From Argyresthia goedartella (Eukaryota > Arthropoda > Insecta > Lepidoptera > Argyresthiidae): a stretch of 64,000 bases of DNA. Below are positions 31,663-41,789 of the stretch, in pieces. Position 1 is the first letter of the stretch; each line of letters opens with the position of its first letter. Where the stretch lies: contig OX463806.1 in assembly GCA_949825045.1 (NCBI GenBank), positions 47,826,208 through 47,890,207 on the forward strand, in the 5' to 3' direction. The notes beneath the pieces were generated by a model, which worked only from the letters and a program-made list of their open reading frames with translations, made no database searches and was not told where the DNA came from. The translations under genes were made by a program, and so were the position numbers.

Positions 31663-32688
31663 ATGGGAAAAAATAAAAGTTGTGATGCATCTACAAGGGA
31701 AGTAATAATAAAACTTCGCGATATGAATTGGTCATATAAAAAGATTGCCAATCATTTGCGGTGCTCAAAAACGATGATATTCCACGCTGTGAAGCATTTT
31801 AACACACATCAAACAACTTTAAATATTCCTCGTGTACCTAAACAGAGAAAGTCATCTCAGCGAGACGATCGAAATATCGTGCGTTTGGCAAAACAATAGC
31901 CTTTTAAGGGGTCTAATGAGTTAAATAAAGAATACTTTGGTGAAAATAACCCTTCAGCTATCTCAGCGCGCACTATCCGAAGGCGATTGGTAGAAGCGAA
32001 GTTGAACGGAAGGATAGCAAGAAAGGTGCCCATGTTGAAACAGTGTCATAGGCAAGCCCGGCTTGCATTTGCTAGGAGGTATGAAAGCTGGACAGCAAGA
32101 CAGTGGAAAAATGTTCTTTTCTCTGACGAAACAAAAATTAACAGAGTATGTTCTGATGGGAAACGATATATTCGACGCCCTCCGAATACAGCATTCGACC
32201 CCAAGTACACAAAAATGACATTAAAGCATGGTGGTGGAAATGTGAAAATTTGGGGATGCTTCTCTGGTCATGGTGTTGGACCTGTTAGACTGATAGAAGG
32301 AAACATGGATCAATTCCAGTACAAAAATATACTCGAAGAAACTATGTTACCATATGCTGAAGACGTACTTCCGATTATTTGGACATTCCAACACGACAAC
32401 GATCCGAAGCACACTGCACGCACCGTTAAAGAATTCCTCACATCTCAATCAGTTTCTGTCTTAGAATGGCCACCGAACAGCCCAGATTTAAATCCCATAG
32501 AGCATCTTTGGTGCGAAGTCAAGAAAAAGGTTTCAAATCGACGATGTGGTAACCTAACTCAGTTATATAACGTTTTTTTAGAAGAATGGCGCTCTATTTC
32601 TCTTGAATAATGTCAAAAATTGATAGAATCAATGCCTCGTCGGTGTAAGGCAGTTATTAAAAGCCATGGTCACGCTACAAACTATTAA
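31663..32688 (+). pseudogene. Tc1-like DD34E transposase with two in-frame stops
   Basis: A single frame runs from ATG 31663 to TAA 32686, 341 codons, the usual Tc1 length. It is interrupted by TAG at 31897 (codon 79) and TAA at 32608 (codon 316). Residues 1-60 form a paired-like helix-turn-helix (MNWSYKKIANHLRCS). The catalytic triad is D155 (LFSDETKI), D245 (QHDNDPKH) and E280 (SPDLNPIEHLW), so exactly 34 residues separate the last two: DD34E. The C terminus CQKLIESMPRRCKAVIKSHG after the second stop is a normal Tc1 ending. Everything except the stops looks intact, so the copy probably lost activity recently, or the stops reflect this allele. It lies inside complete terminal repeats. Confidence 0.9.
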
Positions 32689-32797
32689 CTTAGAATAAAA
32701 TATATTAAATTATAATTTTTAACATTGTCACTGTCTTATTTAATGTGATTTTTAAAATCTAAGTATCTACGGAAACAACTCTCGAGCAGCTTAAGAA

Positions 32798-33040
32798 TCG
32801 TTCTTAATTATTTGTCCAGCATTTTTACTACTTGAATTTGTAATTATCGATAATCAATTAAATTTGTAAAAAAAATAGTAAATGTTTTAAATATTTACTC
32901 CTAATCCCGTTTACTTTATCGATGTAGCTATTTCATAACACAACTAATTACTTTTAAGAAGGAACTTAAAAGTACACATAGCATAGTTTTGAAAAAAAAT
33001 ATCTGCTACTACAAATCGTTCTTAATTATATGACCACCAC
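32798..33040. repeat. right IR/DR pair of the Tc1-like element
   Basis: Inner repeat 32798-32821 (TCGTTCTTAATTATTTGTCC then AGCA) and outer repeat 33016-33040 (TCGTTCTTAATTATATGACC then ACCAC) are direct copies, mirror-imaging the left end with nearly the same spacing. Confidence 0.8.
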
Positions 33041-33582
33041 TATATATATATTTTTTTTTAAAGCGCCAAATTCAAATTTGTGTGGGACCACCTCTGAAGT
33101 ATGACATACCAATCAAAACAATAATAATCATCAAAATCGGTTCATAATTGACGGGAGTAATCGCGTAACAAACTCACACACAAAACAGACGAATTGAGAA
33201 TCTCCTACTTCTTGAAAAGTCGGATGAAAAGTATGCGAATGGAACTGTCAGTGGCTCTTATGTACAATAACATAATTTTATCTGATCTCGAACACGTTTT
33301 CTCTATTTCACTCTGGTAATTATTCCTGCTTGAGGTAACTACTCTGTTGCAGTTAGTGCCTTCGTGTGCTCGTTTATTTTCGTGTCTATCGACCTAGTGT
33401 CACTGTACGATATTTCGTGTAGCTAGGCCGCCGAGACAGTGCACTTAACCTGTAAGGAGGCGCCGCGCCGCGAACGGAGAACGTTTGGGAGCCCCTAGCT
33501 CAGACAACAGGAAAAAGTGCCGCATAAATGTCTTACTAAGCGCCGGTTTCTGAATTGAGAAATTTACTAAGTTAATTTCAGC

Positions 33583-33775
33583 GGTTGTGGCTCTGCCTTC
33601 TATGCGAGAGTTACTGGGTTCGGTCCCAGGCTGGGAGTAAAGAAAAAGAAAAAAAAAAACGATCTTGGATGTTTATATGTGTGCGAGGTCGCTCTTTCTG
33701 GTTCCCACGACACAGGTATCGTAGTGTAGATCCAGAAGCAATGTATGTGTCTGTATGTACGTACATCTGAACGAT
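33583..33775 (+). mobile_element. tRNA-derived SINE
   Basis: Head GCGGTTGTGGCTCTGCC, B box GGGTTCGGTCCCAG, an A-rich spacer (AAAGAAAAAGAAAAAAAAAA), then CTTGGATGTTTATATGTGTG, TTTCTGGTTCCCACGACACA, GG-TATC, and AGAAGCAATGTATGTG. Same family as 33988, 50368 and 50895. Confidence 0.75.
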
Positions 33776-33987
33776 ACTTAAGAATTTGATTAGTGAAGTT
33801 CTCAATTAAGAAATCGGAGGTAACACTGTCTGTTACCGAGCGAGAGACAGCTTGAGAGCTCGTCAAATTCTGAGCGGGCCCTAGGGGACTACGATCGTAC
33901 ACCATTCAGATAATTGCTATCGTGACTGCACGTTCAGCTATTTGCTATTTCGGACTTAACACATACAGTCTTGACGACCTCTCTGGC

Positions 33988-34150
33988 GATGCGGTTATGG
34001 CTCTGCCTACCATGCGAAAGGTCCCTGGTTCGAAAACCAGGTCTTAGATGTTTATATGTGTATGATGTCACTGTTTCTGGTTCGACACAGGTTATCCTAG
34101 TGTGGGGACAGATGCAATGTATGTGCGTGTTCATAAATGTTTTTGCTGTT
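33988..34150 (+). mobile_element. tRNA-derived SINE lacking the A-rich spacer
   Basis: GCGGTTATGGCTCTGCCTAC and GGTTCGAAAACCAGGTC run directly into TTAGATGTTTATATGTGTAT, TTTCTGGTTCGACACAGG and AGTGTGGGGACAGATGCAAT. It lies 405 bases downstream of, and parallel to, the copy at 33583. Confidence 0.75.
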
Positions 34151-34836
34151 TATGTTGATGTATTCACAACAACGTGCACATCGAGTTTGTAGTAAGGTCG
34201 GAGTCTTGTTTACGTTTCGGTAAACAGCTTCGTTTTTATTTCGAAAGTCATGCGTAGTATGACAGACAGGACTACGGATCATTTTGATGATTCAATTTGC
34301 TCAGGGGGTAACATAAGGTGTGGTCATATTTTTAAGGATTGTAAGGACATCATTCTGAACTGATTTGATCAGCATACATTTATTTTTCACCTTTCCAAGC
34401 TCGGTAGCTCGGCCCAAAACAGGGACCATCAATAATGGCGCCGCAAAAACACACCTTTTTTTAAACAAACAAACACAACATAATAGTAGTTTATGTGACT
34501 GCTACATAATGGAGGGCATTAATACTCGAGAGTGGGTTTATGAAACGAGCCGAAGGCGAGTTTCATAATATGTCGTGTGAGGATACGAACCTAACAGAAA
34601 CTAACAGAACCTAACAAGAAACAACAACCAGGATAAAATTTTAGGGTGACAGTTTAATGGTTATTTACAATGAATTAATTTAAAAAAATGAAAAGAAGAT
34701 GAAGATGAATGAGGTGAAACAGGTTTTATAAAATACAGATGTCTGGATAGAAAGAAGGAAGCGGAGAACACGAAGAGAAGTAGATCAGTGGGGTGATGAC
34801 CAGGTTGCGGGCGTATTTGTAGTTGTAGATGTTGTT

Positions 34837-35082
34837 GAAATCGTCGTTGTAGGAATGGTAGCGGCGTACTTGTAGCTACGGCTCGCTGGATCCCGTTGTA
34901 GAAATCGTCGTTGTAGGAACGGTAGCGGCGTACTGGTAGCTACGGCTCACTGGATCCCGTTGTAGAACTCGTCGTTGTAGGAACGGTAGCGGCGTAGGCA
35001 CGGCTCGCAGAATCCCGTTGTAGAAATCTTCGTTGTAGGAACGGTAGCGGCGTAGGCACGGCTCGCAGAATCCCGTTGTTTG
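34837..35082 (-). repeat. ~64-bp tandem repeats inside the LTR-like insert
   Basis: Units start near 34837, 34901, 34965 and 35023. They share TCGTTGTAGGAACGGTAGCG, GTAGCTACGGCTC or GTAGGCACGGCTC, and ATCCCGTTGTAGAA. The last units are 6 bases shorter. Confidence 0.8.
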
Positions 35083-35218
35083 AAGATTTTTTTTGAAGGT
35101 TTTGAGGGAGTTTGAAGGCTCGCAGGATCCCGGGGTTGAGCGACCCCGGGATAAGGCCTTTAACTGGTACTTCCAGTTCAGAAGCTGACGTGAGACTCTC
35201 TAGAATTTCAGAAATGTT

Positions 35219-35231
35219 CCGCTTTTATACC
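35219..35231 (-). promoter_or_regulatory. TATA box of the LTR-like insert
   Basis: Minus strand reads GGGTATAAAAGCGG. Just downstream on the same strand is TTCTAGAGAGTCTCACGTCAG. Only a sequence match; no transcript evidence. Confidence 0.4.
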
Positions 35232-37999
35232 CTATTTGGAGAGTTCTAAAAATTATTTAAATTAAACGTAATTTTTGTGAGTGGCCAAGAGAGAAAGTGT
35301 ATTTTTGTAAAAGTATTAAAGCAAACATATCAGACCGCTAACTAGTTTGAATGGGCATTGCCATGACAACCAGATAAACAAAGGCATTAACAGATGTCAA
35401 AGTTTCATTTCAGGCTCGTAATACGGTAACCAAAACGAAAACCATGCAGTAAATTACAAAACAACGAAAGGAAAAAAGTAGCGCACCAGCGCGCACGAAG
35501 CCCGAGATTGTAGAGTTTCGGAGAAAGCCAAAAACAAGGTCACCAAAGGTAAGCCCCTTCCCTATCGATTTAGAAGTTCTGATAACATGAAAATGCAGAG
35601 CGAACATGATTTATTAATGTGTTCTTATGGTTTAAAACGTTACAGGGTCCTATGGAAATAAAAGTGATGACCAATAATAAGCCGCACAGCTCACCAAGTA
35701 TCCAGCGTAATAGAGCAAGGTACCCTGAAGGACAAACAAAAAGGACTGATGATGGAGCTGGAGCTAAGAGATAGGAAGCAAGAATAGCATGTAAGTAGCA
35801 TAACACTACAAATAATATCACTCGAGAGTTTTAATGCCTAATTATGTACAGTTACATACACTAGTTTATCTACACACATTTCATAAGCTCTCTTTAATGT
35901 GTTCAGGCACCGCATGTTCGACCGGCATGGTGGCGTTGATAATTCCTTTGCACTTGTTTAGCTTGCTCAGTAGTACCATATTCAGAAACAAAGTAGGGGC
36001 GGCACGCAGGCGGGCGTCGGCGTTCGAAATTTGAATGTCATAATATGTAGAAAATTTACACATTATGGTCATAATGTGTAATTTTTCAGATAAGAAATGA
36101 GTTTTTACCAAGTAGTTTAACATTATGCTGGTCGTAACGTGCGGTTTTTGTACGCAGTAAAGAGGATTTATGATACGTGTGTAGATAAACTTCATTACGC
36201 GTGTTCGAAGTAGAACTTTTCGAATATTATCCGGGTTGAAAGTGCTGCTTTCCAAAAAGCCGCAAAACGGTTAGAGACAATCCAACAGGCACTTGTCACC
36301 TCTTTGATGAATAGCAGGTCAGCTTGCCCCGTCATTCATCACTTGTCGCTGATTTCGTGCAAATGAAAATAATTAATGCATATTACATATTTCGTGAGGC
36401 AGTGTTTGACGTCACTATAGGAGTACTGGCAGTATAGGTTGGGTATTTACCTGTGTACGGGGGACGGCGGATGAATTATCTACTTCGTTATAGAATGTCT
36501 TGAGAATAGCCATTTTTATGATAACTCATTTAACATCATTTATCATTAGTTGTGGTTGGCGAGACAGGTTTTAATTTTTTTCGGGCCAATTTTGATGTTG
36601 ATTGAGTTAGGAAAAGCTGGTCTGTGAACAAGAACTGTCAAGTGTCAACAACAAACAAAACTCAATTTTTCAACAACGCTCCGTTTGCGATATGCTGTTT
36701 TATAATTATTACGACCTTTGACCTCAAACTCTTTGACCCTGGCTATTATTTCGGACCTATTGTGACTTCATTCCTTTATTGACTTTGGATTACAAACCGA
36801 AATCCGGCGCGAAATCTACGGAAAAGACGGGAAAAAAAAAACATCATCCTTGCGTCGTTAACTTCTGAAAATAAGTGGTACTCACCTTTTCCCTAGTGAT
36901 GAACGTCGAAAAATATTAAGCCTGGATTGAGAGTAGGAATGCATACGATAATAGGCTCCGATCAGTTCAAGCCAACCGATTTTATAAGCTACTTATTTAA
37001 GATGTCGTTAACTATCAAGTTTTTAGAAATGTCCTTTCTTAACATGTGGGTTTTATTAATAGACATTATTCCAAAAACTTTGAAGAAATCTATTATTCCT
37101 TCGGTGTTTTCATTGAAAACAACTCTTTGACTTATTTTTTTTTCTATAGTGAGCAAGTAAGTGTGTTTCTTTTCTCATTGGATATTATCGCAGACTTATA
37201 AAAGAAAGCCAGAGCTCAGAAAATCAGAGCTCGTCTTGATATTGTAAACTCTAGTTTATTTAGTATCGAAATTTATATCTAAAAAAACAAAATGATGAAA
37301 GAGCATGTAACGATTTTGGCATACCTAACTGCCGCCCCAAATATGGAAAATTCTTCAAGATTCTTAGGGAGAACGCGTGTCAAGCCGGCTACCCACTATG
37401 GAGACATTCTCAAGTTGTTAAAAATATCGCTCGCCATACTGTGACTATGAGGCCGTTCCCACTGTGTGCTATTGTAGTTTGGGCTATATAATGGTCAAAA
37501 ACTATATTTTTTTTTATCTACACACGTATCATAAACCCTCTTTACGTTACGATCAGCATAATTATAAACTTCTTGGTAAAAACTCATTTCTTATCTGAAT
37601 ATTGATCATCATTTTGGCAAATTATGACATCCAGATTTCGAACGCCGCGAAGCCCGCCTGCGTGCCGCCCCTAGTTTCTCTGTGAAGTTGGTACTACAGA
37701 ACAAGCTAAACAACTGCAGAGCAATGATCATAGCCACAATGCCGGTCGAACATGCGGTTCCTGAACACATCAAAGAGAGCTTATGATATGTGTGTAGATA
37801 AACTAGTGTATGTAACTGTACATAATTTGGCATTAAAACTCTCGAGTGATATTATGAAACTCGCCTTCGAGTCGTTTCATAAACCCACTCTCGAGTATTA
37901 ATGCCCTTCATTATGTAGCAGTCACATAAACTACTATAATGTAGCGATATTTGGAGGGCGTTTTAAGGGGTTTATTTTACCTCTCCCCTCACACCGCGC

Positions 38000-40290
38000 C
38001 TCTGGCAACGCATCTCCCTATGACGAACTGTTTCAAAATATATATAGTAATATATAGCTCGGGATGTTATATATTAAATAGCTTAGTGGGAAGCCGGCTT
38101 CAGATTCTAATTCCGGTGCTAACCTACGAGATAGATACTTGTTATATATAGGGATAAGCTCGTCTTTGTACATGTTTTTTTCTTTATATTTTTGTTGTAT
38201 TCACTGTTTTTGTCCAATAAAGTATATAGAAATGAATAAATCGTTATGTCGTTCATTATATCTTATGTTCGCATTTATACATTTTTAACCGACTTCTTGC
38301 ATTACTATTATTATTTTATGTTTGTAACCTCAAAACTGGTACAGTTTATGAACCGATTTCAAAAATTATTTTTTTATTTGAAAGGCCCTTCCAGTTAGGC
38401 CCTTTTTTGAAAATTAGAAGTCGGTCGTAGTTGAGTTTCTAAAGCAAAACGACTGGAATTATGATATAATCCAGGTAAACGCAATAGCGTATTATTGCGT
38501 TACTGTAACTTATCAGTGGTGTTTAAGGTTATTATCATAAGATGAATTCTGTCCATAAGCACCGTGTATTCGTTTATGTCGTGTAATACGTTGCTTTGTT
38601 TTCGCGTATTTTGCATCCCGACCGGGAAGAAAGAAAAAGGACTTTTGAAGTCTTTTTTTTAAGTTTTTAACTTGGCGAATTATATGCACAATATTTTGAT
38701 TGCCATTCCCACGGCAAAGTGTAAATAATGCGGAGTTTGCTGACACAGGAAATATACTGAACAAAGGGCATAAAGGGATTATTGACATTCTGTCCAGGGC
38801 AGGCTATCCTGGAGCCCTATCATGTATTTCAGATGTTAATCGCAATGCCAATCAACTTCGAAATCGAAAAATCACATCGCATGAAAAAACAGCTCGTGTT
38901 GAATAATAGTGTTCTGATCTCATATAATTCTGATATCTCATTGTATCGTTTTTGAAATTCGAACATCTCATAACAAGCAAAGTTGCAATAAATGTCGTCT
39001 CGTGTGAAATAATCGTGTTGTGATTACTCAATTTGCCGAAAGCGATTGTATTTCCTTGACGTCTGAGTCACGTGACAAGGCTTGACAGGGATTGCGAGGT
39101 AAATTCCTAGATGCCAGAGGTAGAGGATAGAGATACTGAATCAGTAACTGTAGTTGGAACAGTATTTCGGAAATTAAAGGACAATAAATGATAGGCAGCA
39201 AGACCTGTTGACCTATAAAGTTGAACTCCCGTACGCAATATTGCTCAATATTTTTTAACCATACTGTTTGCAGGTGGCAGTCGCCATGCATACTAAACTA
39301 ACTAATGCGTAAAGATTTTATTTCCAACAGTGCTTTGAGCTACAGATTTTTTAGTTTATTTAACTCAAATGAAAACTATGGAAGGAAAATAGGTATTGGT
39401 GGAACTAATTGGTAAAATCATGATTTATATATTATTCAAATGCGCATTCCGCATTTAGTCTATCTTCCGATTGCAATCAAGCCGCGAGAGAAGGGAAGCT
39501 AGTTTGCACTGATTCCGTCAGCTTTCACGGTCCACAAAAAATATCTGATTTCTCTGGCTGTACTGTTGTAAATCTCTGGTAATGCTGCCAGCGTTATTGG
39601 AAATGTCCCGGGGCGACTCATTTGGTAATTTGTAGTTTTGATGTTCTATATAATATTGGTTTTAAGATGTTTCAATTTATGTCGACGAAACTGTGTGGAC
39701 AGTATTTTGTTTATAATTATTATTTAAATGATAAGGAATGCCGAAGTTGACCCGAGATTAGTGCAAACTCGCATCCTGTCTGTCTGCCCTAAAAGTATGC
39801 TGTTTGTCTTACAACGTGGTCATAGAACGCCGCCGAGGCAAACACGCACACCTGTGAAACAAACATGCCCCCAAATAAGAAGAAAGATGGCTCACATTCG
39901 TCTGTAGAGTTGGCTTGTTCGAGTTACAACAGTATTCACTGACCAAATGATACAAACTCGGCGTAATGATAGCGGCCTAAAATATTCCCGCGAGGTTAGT
40001 GGTGCACACATAAATCTCCCGAGCACGGTCGCGAGATATTCTCGGGTAGCCCGCGCCGGGGTCAGATTCCCATCGGTGTATTCGTTTCAGTTCGTTGTCA
40101 GAGATTTCAGTTCACAGTCGGAGCTGTACAGTGCGGCTGGGGTGTGTTTTGGTGGCATGCCTTTTTTGCCATATGGGCCGACAGAGGCAGAGCTTAGCCA
40201 GTCATTCAATTTACACAATGTGTATGACGTCTAATTAGCTGACCAATTTTGAGGAGTCATGTAAGATATGGACAGCTTCATTCAAGATAT
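38000..40290. other. no gene; scattered weak repeats
   Basis: Short chance frames only. Dispersed motifs occur at 38140-38230 (LINE-tail-like ending in TATTTTTGTTGTATTC and AATAAAG) and 38890-39040 (shared with 27.2 kb). Around 40155-40200, words of the 21.1-kb repeat family appear. No splice pattern or conserved protein was recognised. Confidence 0.35.
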
Positions 40291-40300
40291 TCCCCTTCCC

Positions 40301-40349
40301 AGCTCACTAAAAGTCAGCAGCTCACTAAAAGTCAGTAGCTCACTAAAAA
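40301..40349. repeat. 18-bp direct repeat, nearly 3 copies
   Basis: AGCTCACTAAAAGTCAGC, AGCTCACTAAAAGTCAGT and AGCTCACTAAAA in direct succession. Confidence 0.85.
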
Positions 40350-40789
40350 CAGTCCTTTTGCGTGACAGCCATAAAGACACGAAGTTTCCTCACGTTGCAC
40401 AGAGCGGTATTTTCACCTTAACCGTGGACAAAAAATGGCACTTTTTTGACACGTGACACGACATCCCTAATCGAAATATATCTTTCGATTACGTGCCAGA
40501 TAATTAATTTTACGTAAAATAAAATTAAGTTTGAATATATTTTTATTTCAAATTACACAGATTTGTTGCCTCAATATAATATACCTCTAAACAAACACTA
40601 TTTTTTCCACTAAATCAATACGTTTTTTGTCAAACATCGTTGGGAGCTTGCACTAACCAACTTGTGCCGCTGTTTTCTGGTCAGAGACATGACAGCATGA
40701 GCAAGATCTGGATCAATGTAAATATGTGTTATTTAGAATCGCATTAAGCCAAAGCGAGTGCTTTTTAGGGTAAAAGGATAAAAGGAACC

Positions 40790-41130
40790 CTTTTAGGATC
40801 ACTTCCTTGTCCGACTGTCCGTCTGCTAATCTGTCTGTGTGTCTGTTTGTCTGTCTATATGTTTTCTTCTCAGGAACGCGTGGAGTTACCAATTTGAAAT
40901 TAAAATCAATTATTCAGTTATGTGGTCACTTGAAGTTGTCATAAAATTCATCTTCTATGTCAGGGCCATCAAAAGATATGGCCGTTCATGCCGCAAATGT
41001 GATGAACTTGCTGGATACTCGCCAGGGTACTTCCCGTTGACCTAGAATCATGATATTCGGCAAGTCTTATAGCATAAATAAAGGAAAAAGTCCGAAAACT
41101 GTGATTTGAGCGGAACTCTTGATGCACTAG
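40790..41130 (+). repeat. Lepidopteran dispersed repeat (GTCTGTCTG / ACTTCCCGTTGACC type)
   Basis: TGTCCGACTGTCCGTCTGCT, then GATATGGCCGTTCATGCCGC, GGGTACTTCCCGTTGACCTA, GAATCATGATATTCGGCAAG and TCTTATAGC. I recognise this motif order as a frequent lepidopteran repeat. It ends next to the 33-bp minisatellite. Confidence 0.6.
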
Positions 41131-41182
41131 TCCAACTCGCAAGTGGCCGGTATTTTTTTCTGTAGTGTGGATACTCGGGGAT

Positions 41183-41784
41183 GATGTTTATAGCTACAGT
41201 TATAGTACGTATCCTGATGTTTATAGCTACAGTTATAGTACGTATCCTGATGTTTATAGCTACAGTTATAGTACGTATCCTGATGTTTATAGCTACAGTT
41301 ATAGTACGTATCCTGATGTTTTTAGCTACAGTTATAGTACGTATCCTGATGTTTATAGCTACAGTTATAGTACGTATCCTGATGTTTATAGCTACAGTTA
41401 TAGTACGTATCCTGATGTTTATAGCTACAGTTATAGTACGTATCCTGATGTTTATAGCTACAGTTATAGTACGTATCCTGATGTTTATAGCTACAGTTAT
41501 AGTACGTATCCTGATGTTTATAGCTACAGTTATAGTACGTATCCTGATGTTTATAGCTACAGTTATAGTACGTATCCTGATGTTTATAGCTACAGTTATA
41601 GTACGTATCCTGATGTTTATAGCTACAGTTATAGTACGTATCCTGATGTTTATAGCTACAGTTATAGTACGTATCCTGATGTTTATAGCTACAGTTATAG
41701 TACGTATCCTGATGTTTATAGCTACAGTTATAGTACGTATCCTGATGTTTATAGCTACAGTTATAGTACGTATCCTGATGTTTA
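41183..41784. repeat. 33-bp minisatellite, 18 copies plus a partial unit
   Basis: The unit is GATGTTTATAGCTACAGTTA followed by TAGTACGTATCCT. Units start every 33 bases from 41183 to 41744, and a partial copy ends at 41784. Only one unit has a visible change (TTTTTAGC at about 41317). Because 33 is divisible by 3, several frames stay open on both strands; the + frame reads (YSYSYSTYPDV)18. This openness follows from the repeat length and is not evidence of coding. Confidence 0.95.
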
Positions 41785-41789
41785 ATATC

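Larger units (their letters stand above)
31296..33040 (+). mobile_element. 1,745-bp Tc1-like transposon with IR/DR termini
   Basis: The outer terminal inverted repeats are exact 25-mers: 31296-31320 (GTGGTGGTCATATAATTAAG then AACGA) and its reverse complement at 33016-33040. Each end also has an inner, diverged copy about 217 bases inward (31513-31537 and 32798-32821), giving the four-repeat IR/DR pattern known from Sleeping Beauty-type Tc1 elements. The right end abuts TATATA, fitting a TA target; the left flank is not TA, so that side may have mutated. A nearly complete transposase gene lies between. Sharp ends with identical outer repeats indicate a fairly recent insertion. Confidence 0.9.
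34571..35811 (-). mobile_element. 1.24-kb LTR-like insertion (possible solo LTR)
   Basis: The element at 34.5 kb is interrupted here. ATAATA precedes (34565-34570) and follows (35812-35817) as a target duplication, and the uninterrupted right-hand hairpin shows the pre-insertion sequence. The insert begins TGTCGTGTG and ends ACACTACA(A), giving the TG...CA form and short imperfect inverted repeats of an LTR. On the minus strand a TATA box (GGGTATAAAAGCGG) sits about 580 bases from the start, followed by a block of ~64-base repeats. No gag or pol is adjacent, so it would be a solo LTR, possibly of a BEL/Pao- or Gypsy-type element. Orientation is inferred from the TATA box. No clear AATAAA was found, which leaves some doubt. 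Confidence 0.55.
34485..37935. mobile_element. 3.45-kb element with long terminal inverted repeats and 5-bp target duplication
   Basis: ATAAT flanks both sides (34480-34484 and 37936-37940). The ends are AGTAGTTTATGTGACTGCTA and its inverse. With the LTR-like insert (34571-35811) removed, inverted similarity extends about 470 bases: 34485-34570 plus 35812-36195 against 37505-37935. Each end can fold into a hairpin with ~43-base arms around GAGCCGAAGGCGA; on the right the arms are 37819-37860 and 37874-37917. The middle, 36200-37500, has no frame I recognise; the longest is 67 codons at 36927. The termini AGT...ACT recall Polinton/Maverick ends, but those make 6-bp duplications and no polymerase or integrase is present. 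A non-autonomous DNA element of unknown class is the safest call. Partial copies lie at 23912-24266 and 63850-64000. Confidence 0.75.

Noticed and set aside
33583..33640. tRNA gene
   Set aside because: A and B boxes are present, but the acceptor and anticodon stems do not pair convincingly, and the sequence continues into a SINE body found repeatedly in the window.
35834..36034. short frames in the long-TIR arms (also 37609-37833)
   Set aside because: The same peptide appears only because the two arms are inverted copies; no sign of selection on it.
34485..37935. Polinton/Maverick
   Set aside because: Termini are suggestive, but the duplication is 5 rather than 6 bp, the length is only 3.45 kb and no polymerase, integrase or packaging gene is present.
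41165..41785. 206-codon frames with 11-residue repeats on both strands
   Set aside because: Period 33 keeps frames open automatically; three or more frames are open at once and no promoter, splice site or homologue is evident. Treated as a minisatellite.
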